A stretch of 64,000 nucleotides of DNA from Pseudeuparius sepicola (Eukaryota > Arthropoda > Insecta > Coleoptera > Anthribidae): assembly GCA_963920635.1 (NCBI GenBank), contig OY987304.1, forward strand, positions 36,518,365 through 36,582,364. The letters are read 5' to 3'. Positions 56,567 to 64,000 of this stretch are shown here, one piece after another. The translations under genes and the position numbers were made by a program. Below the pieces are notes generated by a model that was not told the origin of the DNA, did not search any database, and saw nothing but the letters and a program-made list of their open reading frames with translations. Numbering within the stretch: the stretch's first letter is position 1; every line of letters starts with the position of its first letter.

Positions 56567-57773
56567 CAGGGTGTTCTAGTTTTAACAGCAATTTTGAAAT
56601 AAACTATAGACAATTTTATTTTGAGCAAAAAAGTGCATTGATACGCCCCTTTTCAAAAATAATTTCCAGGCCCATGGCTTTGTGGTAAATTGGATAGCAT
56701 TTTTAAATTGCTCATTCATTTATTCTTAAAAAATTGTTCTTGTCAATTTGCCCTAAAACTATTGAATTTTGAGCAAATGCTGCACAGAAAAGTGATAACT
56801 TTAGGAATTTTCAACTTTGTATTTATAAAATGGCACGTTTTACGGCCTATGTGTATAAGAACTTAATTACTATTGAGGCTAAAAAACTCCATTGCCAAAG
56901 CTTGAAACGAATAGGACGTTTTTTTATTATTTTGATATTTTGTTTGGAATATAAAAGAAATAAATTTTTAAAGTAAATAATTTATTACTTTGTTTATGCC
57001 CTGTAATTTTCAGCAATGGATTTCTTGCACCTAAATGATAAAAAAGTGCTTATACATTATACCCCAAAATGTGTCGTTTTCTAAATACAGAATTGAAAAC
57101 ATTCACAGAAACCTGAACCAAACTAATTAAAAGACAACTTTTTCAAGTTGCCCGGAAAACTCATAAATGCCTGACATTAAAAGAAGGAAACTTTGAACGT
57201 TAACTAAAAAAATAACTTCAACGACTTTAAAAAATACTTCCTGCACACCAGGCTTAATCATCTCCTGATGATGGTTAGCGAAACGCGCGTCGAGTGCAAA
57301 AAAACAAAGTGTTGGTGTGTGGAGTTAAGCAAAAGCAGTATTTTCTAAGTGCCAAAGGTTCCTGATTCTTGATTCCCTTCTCAAAGATAATGTCAAATCA
57401 AAGTAAAATGACAGACTCACTTCGAATTGACATTATCTTTGACAAAGGAGGAATATTTATTCTCCGAAATCTCAGAAAAGCAAAGATGTCGAAGATATTT
57501 TTTTAGTAAGTTTCGTTTTTTTAATATTCCCTAGAAATTATTTTTGAAAAGTGGGCAGTATTCTACCCTTCTGTACTGGATATTATAACCAAACGCTCGT
57601 AGCTTCAATTGATTGAATTTTATACCCCCATAATGTGTACCAAATTTTAAGGCAATCTCGCTTTTGAGATATAATTAAAAACCTGTTTAAAAAATAACAC
57701 ATTAACTTTTCTGGCCAAAACCAAATTTTTTATTGTTTATTTCAAAATGGTGCTTTACAACTGGGACACCCTG
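56567..57773. mobile_element. mariner-type element Z, split by a Penelope-like fragment
   Basis: Starts CAGGGTGTTCTAGTTTTAAC and ends CTTTACAACTGGGACACCCTG, flanked by TA (56565-56566 and 57774-57775). The arms also share ATTTTGAAATAAAC and CTTTTCAAAAATAATTTC (about 56650 and, inverted, about 57533-57550). The Penelope-like sequence at 57128-57526 lies inside. No transposase recognised. The left part recurs from 63316. Confidence 0.78.
57128..57526 (+). mobile_element. Penelope-like fragment with terminal sequences only
   Basis: The left part AGACAACTTTTTCAAGTTGC is the same terminal segment as at 49205 and is followed by CTGATGATGGTTAGCGAAAC with GCGCGTCGAG, an upstream signature of Penelope-like elements. 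The right part (about 57413-57526) matches the 3' flank of the copy at 49192-50718: GAATTGACATTATCTTTGAC, AAGGAGGAATATTTATTC. No coding sequence remains between the two. The unit-2 counterpart begins at 63877 and is cut by the window end. Confidence 0.75.
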
Positions 57774-58252
57774 TAGATTAATCGCAAAAATCCAAGTAAT
57801 AATATTGTTGACAACATTTTGTTGGGGTACTAATGCCTGTTAATATCGATTAAAATAATTAGTTCTACTGTAACACATATAATTATTATTATTGTGGAGT
57901 TTAATGATTACGGCTTTCGTATTTTATATCAGGAACATTCAGCCATTCAAAACTTCAAGAAAACCCATAGATATCACAAAGATTAAATTGTGAGAGCCAC
58001 TAATCATTTCTAAGTCACCTTTAAATTTTCTGGAGTTACGAGTTGCCTTTCCTGCCTTGCGAAGATGTTTACTTACGCCAAGGTCTTATTTAATTTTCCA
58101 GTAAACTTGTTGGTACATAGCCATTTAGTAAAAGCGTACGAGTATTAGGGAAAGGGATCATCGACAAATGTTAACTATACTTAGAATATTATTTGCTAAT
58201 ACATGCGTATAGACGAGGAACATCTGTATTATAAAAAATGGAATATGGACAA
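57774..58252. other. Unassigned end of unit 1
   Basis: No gene or repeat recognised. It leads directly into the junction at 58252/58253. Confidence 0.35.
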
Positions 58253-61200
58253 TACCGTGTATCCTGTTGTCTATACTACAATACGTAGACATTTAATTGC
58301 AGACAAGCGGTATTCTTGAATACATACACTTCTTGACAAACAATTTCCGGTCTTAAACTTTCACCGGCTGGTGCGCCCCTGATTCCGCATGCTCTCGACC
58401 CTCACTATTTGCATTAAATGTCCTTTCGGGTTGTCGGTTTAGCATGCCGGTCGATATGTGCCCATGCCTTGCTGTGAACTCGAGCTTCTATATATCTCGA
58501 AGGAAATGTCGTTCAGCTTGGAATTTTTAAAACACAGGATTACGAATATGCTACTCAAAAATTGCATGCACAATGGTACTTTCAAATCCAGACCCATTGT
58601 GAGTTATAAAAATAAATTAAGTTCATTCATATTTTTCTTATATTATTACCAATATTTGAGGTTAACCCAAATTTATTAGAGGCTTGTATTAGGTATATTT
58701 TGTCATGATTTAGGAAAAGGAGTACCTAAACCAGAGAGAAGACAGAGAGCACATATTTGTCAAATATGTCAAATGCAGCTCAGCTTTTACCTAATTTGTC
58801 ATACTTCCGATATTATCGTTAATATATAAAATATGAAGTACCTACTGCATTCTTTATTTTTATTATAATAGTTCAATTGAAAACTGAGAAGGAATATCCA
58901 CCCACAGTGACTTGCAACATATAATTGCCGTTTTAAAGTTGGGTTCTCTACTGTATTTTCTCTGCTCTCTGACTAAACTGAAGTGACTTTTACTATACGA
59001 TAAATGTCAAGAATGGTACCGCGAATTATTATTCCCAAAGAAACGTTCTGCAGTCTATTTAAAAATGTCCATTACGACTTGGTGCTTCAGATTGTTGAAA
59101 AGTTTATTTAAGTAAATATTTATCGATACCTTTATACCACACCCTCCACTTACCTACTCCAATTTTCGTATTCCCGTGACCCACTCATGTTTCCCCCGAT
59201 GAATCGATTGGCGTCCCTCTTCTTTTTAGGTTGTCGGTTTTAGCGTGCCGGTCGATATGTGCCCATATAGCGCCGGGTGTTTATTAGAGCCCGCTATCTC
59301 GCAGGAAGTGTCGTTCTATTTGAAACGTTAAAAACACGGCAAGGCGCGCCATTCTTAGACTCGAACGCTCAGAATTTCTCGCTGATAGGATCTGGTATTA
59401 TATTGGTTACGGTTTGAAGTGGCGTTTTCAGTTTTCAAACGATGAAAGTTACGATGAGAACGAGATGATGGCACTAATTTTTAAATCAACAAATTGAAAA
59501 AAGAAGGTTAAAAATTAGGGATAATTCAATATTATTCTAGAATAAGCCCTGAAAACGTGGAATATGCGAAGGAATGTACCTAGTGATGGAATATGATAAT
59601 CTGATTATGTGTTTCCTTTAATGGATTTAACAAGTTATTTTCTACCACATACCTAATTTTAACCAAACAGGGGGCGAGGTTTACTAAAAAAAGCAAATGT
59701 GAAAGAAAACGCGGGGAAAATCAACCTTAGCAACCAAGTAACTCGACGCTCATGGTTGCTAAATGAGCTCTGTTGTCACATTTCAGTGTTCAATGTTATT
59801 GTTGAAGGCTAGGTCTTAATTCTACAGGGTGTTTCATTAAGGATGAAGAGATACCATATCTCAGGAATTAATAGTCCTGGAGCTTTGAGAAAAAAATCTT
59901 CTTAAGTAGCGTGGTTCATCGCTGAAAATTATTCGAAACAGTAAATTTGAAAAATGAGTTTTCTCAAAAAAATGACTAATAAAGGTATATCAATCACTCT
60001 TCAGCAAATTCTGGACATTTTTCGTTAAGGATTTTTTGCTCTAGCTCTTCAAATAGAGGTGAAACTGGCGGATAAACCTTGACTTGATAATTTCATATCG
60101 ATACGAGATACGACAGGTACCTAAGGTAAGTAAATTATAAATACGTTTAAGGGAATAACAAGTGAGAAAAATAGCAATTTATGAAAAGCTCAAGTAGATT
60201 TTTATTTATTTCATGACATGCTTGACCACGGAAATCTTTGACAACAAATACCTACCTTCTTCTTTCAAATAACATATTAATAATTATTCTTTTGGCGATA
60301 ACTCCGAAACCAATGAAGATATCGATTTGAACCTTGCGGGTATTTTTTGTTGTAAATTTTATGTACTTTTCGATTATAACAGAATAAATATGTCATTGCA
60401 TTTAAAATTTCGGAGAAAATTGTAATAAAAGGAAAATTTTTCAAATTGCGCCATCTAGCGGCGACCACGAAACTCGAAATGACCTTAATGGACAATCATT
60501 TGTTAGAAGAAGGAACGCTCTCTTCAACAAGCCCAAATTCGATCAATTCGGTTAAGCCAAACAGGAGTTACAGGCATTTTTTCAAGTCAAGGTTTATCCG
60601 CCAGTTTCACCTCTATTTCAAGAGCTAGAGCAAAAATCCTTAACGAAAATTATTCAGAATTTGCTGAAGAGTGCAATAAATTTAATTTTATATACCTTTA
60701 TTAGTAATTTTTTTATAAAACTCATTTTCCAAATTTACTGTTTCGAATACGCCCCCTAGCGGCCGGCCTACAAACTTAAAAATAATTTTCAGCGATTTTT
60801 CGTGACTACATTACTTAAGATGCAATAAGGTTTCTATGAACGAGCAAAAAGTACAAAACAACAATTTATATACGGGATTCAAATGGGCCAACTTTTGCAC
60901 TGAAAACATTGCTTTAAATATTTAGAAAGATTGTGCATCTCTGATGAACTTTTGCTAAAAAAGTTTTTTTTATATATCTTTTCATTAAAAAGTTAAACGC
61001 CGAAACATGGAAATGGCCTGGTATAAATTTGGTCGGTGAAATTCCAGTTTTTCACCTCTATTTGATAAAAGCAGTGACTATAGTGATATAATCACCGATA
61101 AAAGTTTGCCATGACTTTATTAGGTATCCACGAAAAACAGTAATTGATAGTTCGGTTGATAAAGTTTCCTAAATTGTTATTGGTCGCCTTTATAATAAAA

Positions 61201-64000
61201 TATGGAACAGTATCCATTATGGTAGTATATATGTCAGTAAGGAAAAAAACTAGCACATCCAAACCAAACAAAAATAATTTAAGTATTTAATTAATTAGGT
61301 ATATATAACATATTTTCGATATGACCACCGCCTTCTGCTAGACTAAATCTAATCGACTACTTTGAGTAGCCTTGCCAAGGGTGACTTCTTGGCATGCAAT
61401 ACTAATTTTTGAATTGGGTTAACAAAATGAGGGTTTTCTGTTGACCAATAATGTTCATTTACTTTGTTGGCCAACCTATTACTCATGAAGCGACTTTCAT
61501 CTGTCCAAAGAATGTGAATGAAAAGCCGATTGGCAGCGATTTCCACAAGTACCCAAACTTGAGTGATAAAATCAAGCCTTTTCTCTACTATATTCAATTC
61601 CCTTAAATATTCCAGGTTATGCAATTTAAAATCAAGATATTTATTAGAACTTAAAACGCTTTGAATGCTTGACTTGTCCACATTTAACTCGCTACTTTCC
61701 TATCTAATAGAGTTTCTCGAGTGGTTTTTAAAATATTTTGCTATATTTGGGGGTTGAATTCTCACTAATAATACATTTTTCTTTTCGAATAGAAAACGCA
61801 CCTGGATTTTCCTGCAGGATTCTTTTGAATTTTGGAAACTTTGGAATCTTTTCATCGGGAACACGACGCCCAGTATATATCTCTCCTGATAAATTCGAAC
61901 AGCTATTCTGGAATTTTTTTCAGCTTCAGCAACATACGAACTTTTTGAACTGTTATCATTATTGAATACTTTAAACGGCAAGCAGAGGAACTAATGGTAT
62001 TTTGTTAATTACTTCAGTTTTCACAAGGAAAAATAATTTACAAAGTATTAATAATAATTATTGTTTTCCGCGGAAGTCATGTCTAACTCGATTTTCACCG
62101 ACAAAATGTAGACCAGGCCATTTCCATGTTTTGGCTTGTAACTTTTTTATGAAAGAGAAATAAAAAACGCCTTTAGCAAAAGTTTAACGGAAATGCACGA
62201 TCTTTCTAAATATATAATAAAGTATTATATGTTTCTGGGGAAAATATTTTTATGACGTCATGTCTGGTTTTTCAAACTTTCCAAAAATCAACGTTTTCAG
62301 TGGAAAAGCGAGCTTAACTTGTCTCATTTGAAGCCCATATATTATGTCAATTTTTGTTTTGTATTTTTTGTTCGCTCACTGGAGCATCGAGCCTGAGACA
62401 CCCTGTTTGAATGACCCTGTACATAGGGTGAGGTATCAGATATTTTGAAAAAGTGGCGAATCTTGATTCGACACGTTGATTGATCCGCATGGCGCAGGAA
62501 GATTGTGAGAAAAGAACTCGGTTTCTGGTGATAGAGTTGTTCTGTTGGGTGATGGAACAGTGTGTGTGGTCTCGTTGTTCGCGAGCGTGTGGTGCTTCCG
62601 TCTGTCGCCTGAGAAGATTACGAGCAGCCCGTTTTCGATCGTTTCCAAGGCTGAATTTGTGAACAGGTGGCGTGTTGCTTTCTGTTATTCTGCTGTAGCC
62701 CGAGACAAGGCGAATGGATCAGATTCGGCTACCCCACAGCAACCGCGTTGTTAGGGAGGTTGCTCCAGAGTAAAGAAGGTCGGTTTCCCTAAAAATTTAA
62801 ATAAATTTTTTCTATTGATTTAGAATTTTTTAAATCGCGAATTCGCAAAACCTACTTTTCCCACCTACCCTTAATTTTTTTTAGACCAAGACTGGATCAC
62901 CCTGTATATTCTAAGCTTTAATGAAAGATGACTGGATGTAGAAGTAAGAGGGAATAAAATTGCTAAGTACAAGATAATGCACTATTCGTAGAATATTCTC
63001 AAAATAAGCTACAACTCAAATACGATACTGTATAACCTTAAGACTTAGGAAGTTAATTGAACCGTTTCAGCTTCAACGTTTGAAATTGAAAAATTGGCTT
63101 GTGACACATTAACACATTCCCTTGCGCAATCTCTACATAAAAATATCGACTGTTCAGAGCGGTTAAGCCAGATTGATTTTCCTTTACACTGAAGTAATAT
63201 AAAAAGTATACGTTTCCTTCTATTGTGGCCGATCTAAAAGCTATCTCAAAAGCGGTCATATAAATATGTTGTGTAATAACGTTAACGTTGTAGGAGTATT
63301 CCATTCAAGATTCTACAGGGTGTTCTAGTTTTAACAGCAATTTTGAAATAAACTATAGACAATTTTATTTTGAGCAAAAAAGTGCATTGATACGCCCCTT
63401 TTCAAAAATAATTTCCAGGCCCATGGCTTTGTGGTAAATTGGATAGCATTTTTAAATTGCTCATTCATTTATTCTTAAAAAATTGTTCTTGTCAATTTGC
63501 CCTAAAACTATTGAATTTTGAGCAAATGCTGCACAGAAAAGTGATAACTTTAGGAATTTTCAACTTTGTATTTATAAAATGGCACGTTTTACGGCCTATG
63601 TGTATAAGAACTTAATTACTATTGAGGCTAAAAAACTCCATTGCCAAAGCTTGAAACGAATAGGACGTTTTTTTATTATTTTGATATTTTGTTTGGAATA
63701 TAAAAGAAATAAATTTTTAAAGTAAATAATTTATTACTTTGTTTATGCCCTGTAATTTTCAGCAATGGATTTCTTGCACCTAAATGATAAAAAAGTGCTT
63801 ATACATTATACCCCAAAATGTGTCGTTTTCTAAATACAGAATTGAAAACATTCACAGAAACCTGAACCAAACTAATTAAAAGACAACTTTTTCAAGTTGC
63901 CCGGAAAACTCATAAATGCCTGACATTAAAAGAAGGAAACTTTGAACGTTAACTAAAAAAATAACTTCAACGACTTTAAAAAATACTTCCTGCACACCAG
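58253..64000. repeat. Tandem duplication, unit 2 (truncated by window end)
   Basis: Copy of 51504-57251, 5748 bp, apparently identical throughout the stretches compared, down to the final CACACCAG. The features of unit 1 therefore recur here: diverged direct repeats at 58428 and 59227, chimeric mariner pair 59825-62405, mariner-type element from 63316, Penelope-like fragment from 63877. Confidence 0.97.
61349..61981 (-). pseudogene. mariner transposase, truncated and interrupted (unit 2)
   Basis: Identical to 54600-55232, including the in-frame TAG. It retains the helix-turn-helix half and the first catalytic block (WTDESRF, ENPHFVNP) and lacks the remaining catalytic residues. Its presence with the same lesions shows that the decay predates the duplication. 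Confidence 0.85.

Larger units (their letters stand above)
51504..58252. repeat. Tandem duplication, unit 1 (6749 bp)
   Basis: Starts TACCGTGTATCCTGTTGTCT. The same sequence restarts at 58253 with a constant offset of 6749. Every landmark compared, including open frames at 51709, 53528, 54600, 55687 and 56304, has its counterpart at +6749 with no net insertion or deletion. Similarity breaks one base to the left (C at 51503, A at 58252). The last 1001 bp of unit 1 (57252-58252) have no counterpart because the window ends. Confidence 0.97.

Overview
The window is AT-rich nuclear DNA from an arthropod, most probably an insect. The evidence is the transposon population (mariner/Tc1 relatives with CAGGGTG termini, Penelope-like and BEL/Pao elements), the decayed CXC/tesmin-type gene copy, and the lack of bacterial gene packing. 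The species cannot be named from sequence alone; beetles and hemipterans are compatible. No rRNA, tRNA or CRISPR array was recognised.

Only one gene looks intact: an intronless 318-residue reading frame on the minus strand at 1984-2940, with a C-terminal acidic tail and a repeated helical motif. The rest is repeat-dominated. From the left: a frameshifted CXC-domain gene remnant (126-470); small inverted-repeat elements (771-946, 4079-4254, 6787-7223); a possible orphan exon (8312-8473); a duplicated block at 14.2-16.8 kb whose last copy received a 2.37-kb mariner with ~0.53-kb inverted ends (16825-19190); a 2.8-kb palindromic element whose two arms each carry the same terminal exon and the same nested hAT-type insertion (20387-23221); a decayed BEL/Pao polyprotein (23290-25130, minus strand); and a palindromic mariner derivative (25677-26855).

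The middle (27-41 kb) is mostly unassigned AT-rich DNA with a Tc1-like MITE (33067-33547), a Penelope-like remnant (35206-36015), and GC-rich islands that may be regulatory. From 37.7 to 44.1 kb a ~230-350-bp repeat family occurs four times in the same orientation, with a (GT)n microsatellite between copies. Three more snapback elements follow (42245-43163, 44523-45626, 46691-47955). A Penelope-like element (49192-50718) has inserted into a mariner transposase gene and left a 10-bp target duplication.

The right end is a tandem duplication with a 6749-bp period. Unit 1 is 51504-58252 and unit 2 runs from 58253 past the window edge. The 5748 bp that can be compared appear identical. Each unit contains a chimeric pair of mariner-type elements with a broken transposase and a further mariner-type element; in unit 1 the latter is seen to be split by a Penelope-like fragment. 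The main themes are nested transposition, repeated formation of near-perfect palindromes that could give long hairpin RNAs, and recent segmental duplication.
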